From contig NW_026944385.1 in the NCBI RefSeq assembly GCF_033439725.1, positions 434,001 to 498,000 on the forward strand: 64,000 nucleotides of DNA, in the 5' to 3' direction. The stretch is from Neurospora tetraspora (lineage: Eukaryota; Ascomycota; Sordariomycetes; Sordariales; Sordariaceae). The position numbers and the translations under genes are program-made. The notes under the pieces are model-generated. The model saw nothing but the letters and a program-made list of their open reading frames with translations. It made no database searches and was not told where the DNA came from. Each line of letters opens with the position of its first letter. The stretch's first letter is position 1. Positions 24,608 through 36,700 of this stretch are shown one piece after another.

Positions 24608-25349
24608 CTAAGCCTGTCCAGGCAACGTATAGCTCCCCCCAATATCCAAAAGATAAGCCAAAGAGTTCCACTCCACATCCACGCTCTTGATCTGCCACAT
24701 CTTCTTCTGCTTGTTGTACACCGCGCCAGCGACGGCGATGCCGCGCACGGCCTTCTGGGCGGCGCCGAAGGTGGCGTGCCAGATGACGGTGATGTAGTTG
24801 CAGTTGAAGGTGGAGAAGGTCACTTGGAGGGGGAGGTTGTCGGGCTGTTTTTTTGGGGTGGTAGTTAGTTATGGGAGGGAAAGGGGAGGTAGAGGGGGGG
24901 AGAGAAGGGAGTAGGTGAAGAGAGGTGAAGAGAGGTGAAGAGAGGTGAAGAGAGAGGTGAAGAGAGAGTTGAAGAGAGAGGTGAAGCAAAGGCAAAGAGA
25001 GACTGAGAAAGGCAAAATAACGAACCATAACAGTCATATGATCCACAAACTCCTGCTTAGTCGCGAACGTAGGCACCGATCCGTCCAACGGCTTCCCGAT
25101 CAAGATGTTGATGCTACCGCTCGTGTCTTTGAAGTCGTCCGTGAGGTACTTGGCATCGGCGATGTTCCAGGCGCTGATCATGCGCACGTAGGCATCCCGG
25201 AGGGTGTTGGCATCGTCTTCACGGAGGCACTTGTTTTTATCATCGTAGGTGCGCGACTCGACTTCGGATCCGGACTGGGGGAGGGCGACGGCGGAGGTGA
25301 GGGCCGTGAAGGCGGTGGCGAGGACGGTGAGAGATGGGAGGAGATGCAT
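24608..25349 (-). CDS. Secreted NTF2-like (SnoaL-fold) protein
   Basis: Two exons, 25349-25026 and 24844-24608, joined over a 181-base intron, give 186 aa. The N-terminus is a signal peptide (MHLLPSLTVLATAFTAL..., cleavage near residue 22). The mature part has features of a fungal extracellular NTF2-like family: CLREDDANTLRDAYVRMISA, DDFKDTSGSINILIGKPL, KQEFVDHMTVM|PDNLPLQV across the splice, FNCNYITVIWHATFG, VRGIAVAG and SVDVEWNSLAYLLDIGG. Length is normal for the family. The fold is a cone-shaped pocket, but no enzymatic activity is established for this group, so the substrate is unknown. The donor GTTCGT is non-consensus but is supported by the join. The intron holds a GAAGAGAGGT repeat. 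It stands alone between two non-coding stretches. Confidence 0.85.
24914..24986. repeat. GAAGAGAGGT minisatellite inside an intron
   Basis: A 10-base unit GTGAAGAGAG is repeated about four times exactly, followed by imperfect copies. It lies entirely in the single intron of the NTF2-like gene, which explains why that intron (181 bases) is longer than most here. Confidence 0.8.
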
Positions 25350-27693
25350 CTTTGTGGTTTGGTGGCTCTGTTGTTGCTGGCGATGGCGGATTGGACTGAG
25401 GAATGTTGGACTGGTGAAGCGGGATGAGAGATAGAAGTTCTGAGCTGGTTGAGACTCGAGGGAGGAGCTTCACTTATACTTTGATCGATATCCTCATTCC
25501 CTCGGTCACGCGAGCCAGGGAGGGCCGCTCAAAGATCGTCGTACAAACACGGGAGTACCTGACTCCCTCCAGCTCCCTGCCCAGGGTGGACTATACGGAA
25601 TACGGGGACTCGGCAGTAGTTACCCCTGGTGTAAGTCACGCTGTCATGAACCATGGTAAAACTGCGCCAGACATAGTGCAAATCCGTCAGTCTATCAGTC
25701 AGATGTGCATCCATCTCTGTCCTGTCCGTCCGTCAAAGAAGGTTGCAATTCCTCCCGGAATGTCTCTCCTGCGCATGCACACTCCTCCACAGACCATTCG
25801 GACCAACCAGGGTGATGGGCCCAATCATCAGCAACGCCTCCGACGCCTCATGAACCAAACTTGAGAGTTTGTTCAACCTACCGCATCCCTTGCTTACTCA
25901 GACAATACATGAGCCTCAGTGCAACTGCAACGACGGGAAAAAGCCAACAGGTGTAGTTCAGGCCCAGCCAGGTCGTCAGCCTTACGAAAAAGAAACAATA
26001 TTTCCCGGGAATGGCTCGGAGGAACTCGCTCAGCTTCCAGCCCTTTCTTTTTCGGAAGACTTGAAGGAGAAGGAGGGACGGAACCACGGAAAATCGAAAG
26101 AGGAACTCTGCAGGCAATACTTACCCAAGTGGAAGTTTACGGGTGCAAGTCATATTTTGTCCGACCACACACACCCCGCAAATACCACGGGACGGGCCAT
26201 GATATACTTGTTGGTAAGCTCAATTGGGAGTCTTGGGGAGTCTTCAACCCGGGGAAATTTCAGCCGTGGCGTCTTTTACTGCCTTTTGTACCACCACCAC
26301 CACAGAACGCCAAAGATTATCATAAACGCACACAAGGCTTTGCATTGCGTGTTAAAACTTCAACGATCCCAGTTGGTTCCGTCATCGACGCGAATTCTTG
26401 CTCGCAAAGGGTCAACATCTGTCGGACACTGCCGGCGGCCACCCGCATTATGCTGAAGTTGGGTAACCAACCGTAACTGCAAGTCGCTGAGCTGAGCTGG
26501 GCTGGGCTGCTGAGGTGACTACCGTTCGGGAGTCTTTGGCATAGCTTTTTTGCATGTCTGACAGCCTGTCTTCACGACGTCGGTCCCAGGAATGAGGACG
26601 AGGATGAGGATGAGGATACGATGTGTGCACCTGACTGTGGATGAAACTGGAGTGGAAGGTCGTACATAGGTATGTGCTGCTGGTACCGTGCAAAGAGTAC
26701 AAAGAGTAAAGAGGTGCGAAGATGCGGTGGTGGCGTCCCTTAAGTTTCTAGCTGGCTTTATTGCACTTTTCCAGGATCAACTAGCAAGCCCTCGCAGTTT
26801 GCGGTCCCGAGGACGAGGTTGAGGCCGATCCGATGGAGGGTTAGGGCTTGGAGTTTACATAATTGGGAAAGCAGGAAGGCTTGGAGTTACGTACACTATG
26901 TTGTGAGTACGTACCCCTGATAATCGTTAGCGATCGCGATTGAACAGGCTCTTTTTCTTCGGATTCGGATTTGGACTTGGTCGGAGAGAAGGTGATTCGT
27001 TGTCACTTACCTCTTTCCTCTCACTACCTCTCTCTACCCACGAGCGTCCAGCCACCCACCACCAGGCACCACTGCACCAGCTCACCACGTTTGCTTCCGG
27101 CTTCCATCATTGCCATCGTCATCACCTCACCTGACTCAAACATCATCTTGTCTCCTTCCAGAAGAAATGGGGTATAGATTCATCTTTCAAGTCGTACCTG
27201 TAACCACTCAACTACCACATACAGCAATAATCGACCTACTAACGACAGCATAAAAAATGACCAGCAATGGCGTATGTACATGAAACAACATAGGTAAGAA
27301 AATCACCCCGTTTCCTTTCTAGATCCATCCCCTTCACGAAGTCTAGTCGTCATTCGCCTCATTCATGTCCCACATTACTTCTGAACCTTCATTCATTGGA
27401 AAATCTCATCTCTCCTCAAATCATGGTATCATACACTAACACAACAACCTCTACCCCCTTCACTGCCAAGTATTCCCAATCCTCCAAACACTTTTCAGGC
27501 AACCCCAAACTGTCAATAGGTACTCATGCGGAATGCTTTAGAACAACATCCCCCATTCCCATGCTCATGCTCATGCTCCATGCAAGTTGCAACCCAACCC
27601 AACCCAACATCAACCCTTGAGTCTTGACCAAAACCGTAATATGCATACCTTGACCTTGTCCACCCCATCCCACCCCATCCCCTTCATTCCACC
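25350..27693. other. Intergenic stretch, no gene seen
   Basis: The 2.3 kb between the NTF2-like gene start and the Prp24 stop codon have open frames on both strands, but none with a recognisable domain, credible introns or a good start context. It should contain the promoter of the NTF2-like gene (left) and the 3' UTR of Prp24 (right). Confidence 0.55.
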
Positions 27694-30600
27694 TCACTTC
27701 TTTCCCTCCAAAAACATGCGCTTGAAATCGGCGTTGCTTTTCTGAGCAACCGGTGGTGCCGGCGCAGCAGGGCCTACCGCGGATGACGATGGCCCGTTAC
27801 CGTTGACTTGCTTCTCCGAGCTCGAGCCTTCCTTCGTCGCCGCAGCAGCAGCGTTCTGCTCCTTCTGCGCCTTGCTGACAGGAACGACGAACCCGAGTCC
27901 CCTCTTGGCCCCCGCTTTGCCCAGTACAGGCGGTCGCCTGATGGGTGGCGGCGGTGGCATCAGCTCCGCGGCGGTCTTCCCCTTTTTGCTGGCCTTGGAG
28001 TTGTCCTGCTTTTTCTGCGGTTGCTGGTGAGGCAGATCAATCCGATCTATTCTCTTCTCGGCCTTCTCCTTGAACAGCTGACCGACGGATCCGACGCGCA
28101 GCTTCTTACCACCCTCGATCTCAGTGCTATTAATGACGAGGGAGGCCTTGCCAGCCGTGGCTGCATCGGCGAACTCGACAACAGCACCACCGTGCTGCGG
28201 GTGGAGCACGAGCTTGTTGATGGCGCCGATGGGGGCGACGATGGAGCGAACGCGCGCGTCGTTCATCGTGTCGGGAATGCCAAGAATGGCGATCGTACGG
28301 GCGGCAATCTCAGGCCCGGACACGTGACTAGGTCCCGACCCGGAGGCGCTAGACTCTGGCGAACCTTCGGCTTCACCGTCAGCTCGACTCGTGGCGGTGG
28401 TTTTGCGCGTGGGCGGCTTTGACACCTCCACCTTGAGGGGATGGTTGCCAAAGATCACCTTATCTAGTATCTCAATCGCCTTGGCTGCCTCCTCCTTGGT
28501 CTCCATCACCACAAATGCGGTGCCGGTGCTGACACCTCCCATGTTGCGCGTCAGACGGACGCTGACGACCTTGCCGGCCTTTTGGAAGAGACCTTCGACG
28601 TCCTCTTCGCTTGCTGCACGAGGTAGGTTGTTCACGTGGAGCTCGCGCTCTTCGGCCTGAGCTCCTTGGCGCACTTGCCTATGACCTGGATCGGAGAACT
28701 TGGCTTGTAACTTGAACTTTCCTCCTTCCAAAGTCTTGCCGTCAAGTTGAGTGGCCGCGGCTGCAAAGGATCGGTCGCGGAAGGATACGTAGCAGAAACG
28801 ACGCTTGGTGTTGTACTTGAGGCTGGGAAAACGGATACTGTGAATGTCACCACAATGCTTGAAAAGATCGCGGATATACTGCTCATCTGCCTCAGGCGGG
28901 TAGTTGGTCACGAAGAGGGTGCAGTCGGTTGCCGGGCTGACTTGGATAACTGATTCGCCGAGGGATTTCCCATCGCGAAGCAAAGCTGTCCGAGCATCTT
29001 CTGGCGACCTGAACTCAATCAGCGCCACAGCCGGGGCACCTTCGCTCTTTTGGAGGTCGATGTTGTTGATGTGGCCGTACTCGCGGAAAAACTGTCGCAG
29101 CTTGGTTTGGGTAATGCCTTCGGGAAGATTGCGAACAAAAACCGATGTGTTCTCCCTGTCACGCTTGAGCTCAGCCGCACCCATAATGGTTTCGCTCTTT
29201 GCCCGCTTGGCACCATCATCAGCCTCATCTACAGGACCATCCTCACGCTTCCTCTTGGAGCCGGGTGATGTGCCAGCTTGCGGGGCATCTGTCATGGGGT
29301 GATCCTGGGATTGTTGCTGCTGATATTGCTGTTGCTGTTGATGTTGCTGCGGTTGGTGCTGGGCTTGAGCCTGGGCCTGGGTCTGTGCCTGTGCTGCGTA
29401 CGCGGCCTGGGCCTGAGCTTGTGCTTGAGCAGCCTCTCTCTCACGACGCCTAGCAACTCCCTTTCTCGTCTTGTAGATGGTATCCTGGGCTTCGCGTAGG
29501 GTTTCGGCCAGCTCATAGTCGTTGCAATGCTGAAGATAAACATCCATAATCCGCTCGGGCCAGTCGAGCGTTCGTACCTTGAGAGCCTTGATGAAGACAC
29601 GAGTGGCAAAGGAGGGGACCCGCAAGCCTTGGGCCACGGTGGCAGGTGTAGGGCTCCGGTTCTTGCTCTTGGTGGAGGCGAAGACTAGCATTTCCCAGAG
29701 GAACCAAGCCAGCCAGAAATCGTAGCTATTGGCATGTAGCGGAATCCCAGACAACTGTTCCCATACGTTTCGTGCCTCATCAATGTCATCCTTCTTTTCG
29801 GTTAGAAACTGAATCAAGATCTTTTCTAACCTGAAGTTGGGGTCGCCCTGGTAAGCATCACCGTACCGTCGCTTGCCCCAATGTCGAACGTCTTCCAGGG
29901 CAGACGGGAGGCCGACCTCGGCAAGGTCAACGGCTTCTTCGGTCGCGTTGGGGTTCATGGCGGTGCGCTTCAGGTAGCCACACCAGGCCGAGTACATCTC
30001 CAGAACTCCACCCATGCCATCGCGATCGAGTTGGGCACAGCTCGTAGCTGCGTGCTTGATGCGCTCAATGTCAGTGAAGCCTAGGCCAGCTTCCTCGGCA
30101 GCCAGGATGTAGCGGGCCCAGACAGTGCCAGACCAGGGAACGTGGTGCACAGCGCGCTGAAGGACGTCCAGCATGTTGGGCAGGATAACCGAAGGGATCT
30201 TTACGCGACCCATCTTGACGTCAGAGTGCCATGTTGAGACGAAAACGAGGAAGTTGAGCCAGGTCGCTTCATCCGAAGACATGATGCCGGTAAGAGCACG
30301 CGAAAACAGACCAAGGCAAATGCGCATGTTTGTCAGGGTATGGTGATCCTTTTTGGATTTGGCCTGCCTAATCTCCCAATCGATGTATTCGGTCATGATG
30401 GCCTTTATGCCCGCGATATCGCCCGCCTTCTGGGCCTGGTTGAGCTTCATCTCCCAAGGGTCGCGCATCTCGTACAGACGCTTGGCGTCTCTGGCGTTAG
30501 CGGTGACGTGCAGCATCTCGGACTCGTAGTTGGCGCGGTTGTACTCGGAGAGGAAGCTAGAAAACATCTGTGACGTGTTATCCCAAGCGGCATGGGGCAC

Positions 30601-31023
30601 CGCCAGTCTGTTCTTGTAGAGATGGGTGATGCGGCGGACGCCGGCCTCGGTAGCTGTGCGGGCGAGCAGCTCCATCTCGAGGGAAACCCAGCGATTCCAG
30701 AGCTGGTGGCTGTCGGAGAGACGGTACTGGACGGCCTCATAGCCCTCCTGCCAGAGGTTGAGGGCATGGTCCAGGGTAAAGGTTTCGCGGCCGAGGTGCT
30801 GCTCGTCAAGGGGCCAGCCAGCGTCGCTACCGGGCTGGCAGTCGGAATAGAGAGACCAAAAGTATTCGCAGTAGGCCATCCATACTTTGAGGCTGCCGGG
30901 CTCGGCTTGGACGGCGCGACGGAAAGTCTCGATGACCTTGACGCGATTTTCGAGGTCGGTGGCGCCACGCAGTTGGTGGTCGACAAAGTCGACCCAGTTA
31001 TCCTCCCCCACCGGACTCGCCAT
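27694..31023 (-). CDS. prp24: U4/U6 snRNA-associated splicing factor Prp24/SART3
   Basis: A single-exon gene of 1109 aa. Prp24/SART3 anneals U4 and U6 snRNA to rebuild the U4/U6 snRNP after splicing, in the nucleus. The N-terminal half (about 1-530) is made of HAT (half-a-TPR) helical repeats, e.g. WVDFVDHQLRGATDLENRVK and LWQEGYEAVQYRLSDSHQLW. A Gln/Ala-rich linker (about 535-590) precedes four RNA-recognition motifs: TSVFVRNLPEGITQTKLRQF, CTLFVTNYPPEADEQYIRDL, RELHVNNLPRAASEEDVEGL and a weaker ARTIAILGIPDTMNDARVRS. The extreme C-terminus, SNADFKRMFLEGKK, matches the motif that binds the LSm2-8 ring. The HAT repeats give the metazoan-like SART3 layout, absent from yeast Prp24. The start is the first ATG of the long frame and is followed directly by HAT-like sequence. 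Confidence 0.95.
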   Translation of the reverse strand: MASPVGEDNWVDFVDHQLRGATDLENRVKVIETFRRAVQAEPGSLKVWMAYCEYFWSLYSDCQPGSDAGWPLDEQHLGRETFTLDHALNLWQEGYEAVQYRLSDSHQLWNRWVSLEMELLARTATEAGVRRITHLYKNRLAVPHAAWDNTSQMFSSFLSEYNRANYESEMLHVTANARDAKRLYEMRDPWEMKLNQAQKAGDIAGIKAIMTEYIDWEIRQAKSKKDHHTLTNMRICLGLFSRALTGIMSSDEATWLNFLVFVSTWHSDVKMGRVKIPSVILPNMLDVLQRAVHHVPWSGTVWARYILAAEEAGLGFTDIERIKHAATSCAQLDRDGMGGVLEMYSAWCGYLKRTAMNPNATEEAVDLAEVGLPSALEDVRHWGKRRYGDAYQGDPNFRLEKILIQFLTEKKDDIDEARNVWEQLSGIPLHANSYDFWLAWFLWEMLVFASTKSKNRSPTPATVAQGLRVPSFATRVFIKALKVRTLDWPERIMDVYLQHCNDYELAETLREAQDTIYKTRKGVARRREREAAQAQAQAQAAYAAQAQTQAQAQAQHQPQQHQQQQQYQQQQSQDHPMTDAPQAGTSPGSKRKREDGPVDEADDGAKRAKSETIMGAAELKRDRENTSVFVRNLPEGITQTKLRQFFREYGHINNIDLQKSEGAPAVALIEFRSPEDARTALLRDGKSLGESVIQVSPATDCTLFVTNYPPEADEQYIRDLFKHCGDIHSIRFPSLKYNTKRRFCYVSFRDRSFAAAATQLDGKTLEGGKFKLQAKFSDPGHRQVRQGAQAEERELHVNNLPRAASEEDVEGLFQKAGKVVSVRLTRNMGGVSTGTAFVVMETKEEAAKAIEILDKVIFGNHPLKVEVSKPPTRKTTATSRADGEAEGSPESSASGSGPSHVSGPEIAARTIAILGIPDTMNDARVRSIVAPIGAINKLVLHPQHGGAVVEFADAATAGKASLVINSTEIEGGKKLRVGSVGQLFKEKAEKRIDRIDLPHQQPQKKQDNSKASKKGKTAAELMPPPPPIRRPPVLGKAGAKRGLGFVVPVSKAQKEQNAAAAATKEGSSSEKQVNGNGPSSSAVGPAAPAPPVAQKSNADFKRMFLEGKK

Positions 31024-33618
31024 TGTTCTAAGCCTTGTATCGGGGATCTCGTGTCATCGGTCGACGGGGTGTTTTGTGTGTTTTGTGTAGTCAGCGGATG
31101 CGGATAGCAGATGGCGGGATGCAATGCGATGTGCTGCCGTGCGGGTGGGTGGGTGTTGCCGTGATCGTGAGGCCGCCGGTGCGATATGCGCTGTGTGGTT
31201 GGAGAAGAAGGCTTAAAAATTCTCGCGAGGATTAGGTGCGCAGGCGTGCGGGCGTGGGAGACGAGGAACGACGGACTGGGGGGCCGACGTGTCAATGCCG
31301 ATCAGCGGATCTGTTTACCGAGCAGTAACCCAGGGAGCCAGGATGAGAGAGGGAGGAGGTGGTGGTAAGCAAGGCAAGGTGGTTAGAGGTAGCCTCGGGG
31401 AGAAGACAAGCGAGGAGAGAAGGCTGGGAACTGTGAAATGTGGACCGTGGACTTGTGGTGGTGGTTGACGGATGAGGATCTGATCAGAGATTCGGAAAAC
31501 GAAACCGAAGAAAACGGAAGTCCAGTGCGGTCTGTTCACTGAAGGTCGGGAGGGATTCTGGGCCCAGCCGTAGAATTTTGGGTCGGGTCGGGCTGCGGGT
31601 TTAGTGTAGAGGGTTCAAGAGCTGCCCTGTGTGTGGGCAGTGAGGAGGTGGTCAGTGGATAATGGGCTAGACGCGCGGCCGGACGGCACGGGCGGTACCT
31701 GGCGTGGCCTTATCGCTGCGCCCGGTGCAGGCAGGTGGTCCCGCCGCGCTGTCCACTCTACTGGGAGAACGCGGGAAGGAGCTGGAGGTAGACGCGAAAC
31801 GTGACCTGATCAAGAGAGTCATTCACTTCATTGTCCCTTCCTCAAGTCAGTTCCTCATTCCTTCTTCTCTTTCTCTTTCTCTCAGTTCCCGGGCCACTCC
31901 TTCTGTGTGGGCGGCTATCGGTCGGGTCGGGTGCACCTTCTCTGGCAAAGTGCGGCCCGGGGCGACCTCGCCAGCGACAAAGTCCCCTGACCGACCGAAT
32001 TTACAGTAGCGCGGCGGATAAGATGGAGACTCAGGGAGGAGTCCAACGGTGGAGCCCCGAGCACCTCACCACGCTCACTTGCGCAAAGACTCACAGTGAG
32101 ACTTTGGCGACACAGTTCACTGGCGACGACTGGGCACTGGATGGTATCTCTACTGTGTACTGAAAATCGTCTTTGACCACTGTCTCAAGACATCCAGATC
32201 GTCTTCAATAGGTAATAGCACAGACATGCAGCGGCGTGACTACCGGCCGGCAAGCGGGCAAACTTCATGATGCCACGAGGGAGACAAACCTGAACATTCA
32301 AGACACTGCATTGCGCCGGACATGCACATAGCCAGGATTGATGGAGAAATAAGCTCTGTGAGATTCCTCTGGGATGGTCACATCTCATCTTCCCTTTTGG
32401 CAATTCCCACCATCATGCGACCTTCCTCCTGCGGCCGTGTCGCCGGCTCCGGCTCCGTTGAGAGAATTATGGGAATGGCATGGGAATGGGGACCTTGGGA
32501 ACACTCCATTTAGCAACTCAACCATTTTGCTTGTGATGGCCTCATCTGGGAGCTGAGCACATTGATGGACAAGAGGTGGTGCCCCAAAATGTATTGGTGC
32601 TGACTTGCTGACTGCTGACCTGCCCTTCGACTTCCTTGATGGCTGAACTTTGTCCGACAGAGCCGGCCAGATCGACAGAGGTCTAGAACTACTGATCAGA
32701 GAGATTGATGGTCTGCCAAATTTCCTGATTGCTTTTTGCGAGTCCGATCATGAGTGACACTGCATAAACTCATGGTGGTGCGCCTCGTGTGCCTCCTTTT
32801 CACGGCTCTGTTTCGTGTTGCAATCGTGAACACTTCGTGAGTTGAAATCTCTAATATGTCATGAGAGAATTTACATTTTGAATTCGGGTGCCTGACCAAA
32901 AATCGAATCCCCAAAATCCGCTGCCGACGACCCTGGCGTTAGTACGGGAAAAGGGGTCAGGGTCGGGTCGGGTGTGCACGGCGGTACGTACCTCACCAGC
33001 GAAAAGTTACAATGACGACACTGTTGGTCCCCGCTCTGAGAACAACCCACTTCGGGTCATCAGCGGGTCCAGGTGAGGAAATGCTGATTCAGTATGATTC
33101 ACACGGACATCATCAATCATTACCTCTCCCATCTCTCATATCGAAAAGTTTCGACAGCTCAGGGTCCTTCCACAAACTATTTGCACATCTCCCGTGCATT
33201 TCCCCAAGGTCGTTTGGAAAACCCAAGGGAGTTGGGACTTGTGAGCTCGTGGACTTCGGAAAGCAAATCGGCCGAGCACCTTGGCGCCCACGACCCCCTT
33301 TTGCCGATCTCGCCGATCAACCCTGGGCCAAGCCAATGAACTGCCTGCTCGCTGACTGGTCCCTGGCTTTTCGTTCTCAGCACCCAGCTTTGCCATCTCC
33401 GTTGGCTCCCGCTGAGACCCCTTTCCTGCCGTTTTTGCGTCGTCCCATTTCCGTTGCTGGCGTCCATTTCCTTCGTGTTGCGGCATGTTTTGGCTTCTTC
33501 TCCTCGTGTTGTGTGTATAATGTTGGTGGGTGTGGTGGTGTCAGAATCCCATCATCATTACCGTTCGCCGTGGGCAAGGTCCCTGGTTCAGGCGGGGATG
33601 GGGGTCCTTCAAAAGGCC
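31024..33618. other. Intergenic stretch left of the copia insertion
   Basis: Ordinary GC-content DNA upstream of Prp24, including its promoter. Several open frames occur, but they overlap and lack motifs; none is called. It ends at the target-site duplication ATGGC (33619-33623) of the copia element. Confidence 0.55.
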
Positions 33619-33623
33619 ATGGC

Positions 33624-33796
33624 TGTCAGATTCTAGGGTGGCATTCTGGCCAGATGTGGACTAGATGCCAGAGTCCCAGCCACCTGATTTAACAGGTCTT
33701 GGCAAATATAGGTTACCCCCAGAACCCTCATACCTTCTGAAGAGAGCGCTCGAGTTAGATACACACAGAATCAATCAATTACCAGTAAATCTGATA
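33624..33796 (+). repeat. 5' LTR of the copia element
   Basis: 173 bp, aligned without gaps to the 3' LTR. Its outer (left) half is nearly free of RIP-type change, while its inner end carries several. Confidence 0.9.
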
Positions 33797-36700
33797 ATTA
33801 ACAGTCTAATATATAGCTTATCAACATAACGATTAATACGTACAAATAATAAATAACAACCAGATTATAATATCTCTTTCAAAATCTACCGAAACGAAAG
33901 AAAACGTGGATTACTTTAAAGACAGCGATAACTAATTGCGATAAGAATTTATATTTTAATCGAAATATATCCTTAATACCCTTAAAGATTAGCTTTAAGG
34001 AAAGATTAAGAAACTATCCACCCTAAAATAGCCTCATCCCAATTATTACTTTATAATGAAGGAGGCTAGAACTTATATTAATAATATTAAAGTGGAGCTT
34101 ATACGTTTCGATAGCGGTATTAATTCTTAAATTGTTGTCTATTAAAATAGAACTAACTATAAAGAATTTATTAAATATTACGACCGAAACGAGATTATAG
34201 TTAATACCTTTATTACCGAAGACGACCTTATTAATAAATAATTCTATAAATTAGAAATTAACCTCTATCCTGATAATAAAAAGGATTAAAAGGAGTTTAT
34301 AATTAATAATAAAGCCCTACGTACCTAAATAAAGTCGTTAATTAATTATAAACGATAAGGTAAAAGTATAAAGGAGGAATATAATACCGATGAATAATAT
34401 CGAAATTTTAAATAAATAACGAATTATAAAGTGGTCGACGATTAAATTAAAGTAAGAAAAATATATTATAAGGTTATTATTATTTTTACGAAAAAACCTA
34501 AAAACTTAATTAATTAATTATAAACTTAATTTTTTGCTATAAGTAACGATTAGAATAAAGGAGTCGGGGAGATTTTCGTTGCTAATTTATAGTACTCTAA
34601 TTTTATTAATACGGTTAAAATTGTACGTCCGGGTTAATATAATAGCGCTTAGAAATTTAATAAAAAGATAGCCGCTAATACTTTTAAATATATAGAGGTT
34701 TATAAAGATTTTAAATAGTATAATGCTAATAACGCTCGTTGTAGGATTACCGCCGGAAGAAGAAGAATTTATTGTAATACTTTTAGTGTCAACGAAATTA
34801 ATATTGAATATAATAGTTAGAAATATAATAGCGAAGGTTATAATATTCAAAATAAGGATATTCGTTATAACAGTAAGAATAAGAAGCTAAAGGGCTTTAG
34901 TACTAAGAAAAGGAAATTCCTATTAAATAAATCCGAAATTTAATTACGTAAAAAGGGTAACGCTATAATATATAAGGTATATTAAAGAGGCTATTATTTC
35001 CTTAAAGATTATATCCTATGAATATCGTATTTAATTAAAAGTATACTACGTAATCATATTCCATTAATACTTTATAAATAATTGAATACTTAGGGACTTA
35101 GGTAGCTGAACCGCTAATATTATATTTCTGCTAATTATTTCGAAAGTCGTCGCCTATATAAATTAATTTAATAATGGCGCGCTATAAACTAAGCTCTAAT
35201 AAATAAATAAAAAATAATTTCAATAACCGTTTAATTATAAATAATATTTAAATAATAAAAGAATAAACCGTTAACTTTCTTCAAATAATTTCTTAATAAT
35301 CGATAATCCTAATAGAAACCCTACCTTCGTAATTAAAAATAGGAGACGAGGTTAGTAATAAAGTTAGGGTAAAAGGCAACTTCCTTTAATTATAATTTTA
35401 GGGGACTATTTTTACCCTTAATAATAATATTGACCTTCCTAAACCTTTTGATTTCTATTTGAATATTATTACTTTATAAAGAATTATTTGGATTAATATA
35501 ATAAAAGTAAAGGAAATGAATAATTTTATTAAATATATAAAGCGAACTATTTAAATTGAATAACGTTAAATTTTTAAGAGGGTAAAATTTGTTTCTAGTT
35601 TTAAATGCCCTATTAATTTAGAAGGTTATTTTATAAGTTCAATTCAATAGTTACGCTAACTCTTCCTTTTTAACTTTCTCCTCCTTCTTAGAGAATTTAA
35701 TTACTACCTTAACCAATTTTAAATTTCTTACGAAATTAATTTTAACAACGCGTTTAATAGAAGAATATAACTTAAAATATAAAGGCTTCGCGCTTAAGTT
35801 AACATACTAAATAAAAATAAAATTATAAATTAGCCGCGTTTTAAAAGATTAAAGCTATAATTTAAGAGAAAGATTTGCCGTCGATTTCTTTAATTTTTAA
35901 TTAGCATTTAAAGGATTATACTACCTTCTTTTAATTACCTATTAATTATTGGGATTAATCTGGAATTATTATTTAGCGAACTAAAAAGTTATTATAATAG
36001 TTAATACTTTGGTTAACTATATTTAAATATTTAAGCACTGATATAATATTAACGTTAAGACCGTCGAATATAATAACGAATTTATAAGTAACGAAATTAA
36101 GGATAGATTCGCCTAGTATAATATAGTTTTTAAACCTTCTATTCCCAATATTTAAGTATAGAATAGAAGGGTAGAACGTTTAGGGGGTATAATGAAAGAG
36201 AGATACTATATTATATTATTAAATTCGAAAATATCAGAAGATTTATAGCTAGAAATTACTTGCCTGACTATTTACTTTATTAATCATTCTCTTCGTTACC
36301 TATATAATTAGAAATCTCCCTTCGAATAATTGTATACCTATATTACGAACTAATATAATTAGTAAGAAATACGTAAACTAAATTTAAATTACCTTCGAAT
36401 TTATAGGTATAAAATATTTATTATAATAAGCGCCGCCTAAAGGAAGGAGTAAAGACTTTAAAAATATAACTTAAAGGCTTAGATCGGGTACTTTATTGGC
36501 TGTTTAGCGATTTCTATCTATTGTATATAGAATTCCTATATAAATTAGATTGTTTGAATTAGATATTACTTATTATCTAAATATTAAGAAATTTAAAAAC
36601 GATTTTAAAATTACTAGCGAAGAGTTTATTAACTTATTTAATAAAATAAATGAATCCGCTAGCTAACCTTTGGAGGTATTCGAATTATTTTATATTGAAG

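Noticed and set aside
33012-33692. 226-codon frame running into the copia LTR
   Set aside because: It extends across the insertion boundary and has no recognisable domain, so it is chance.
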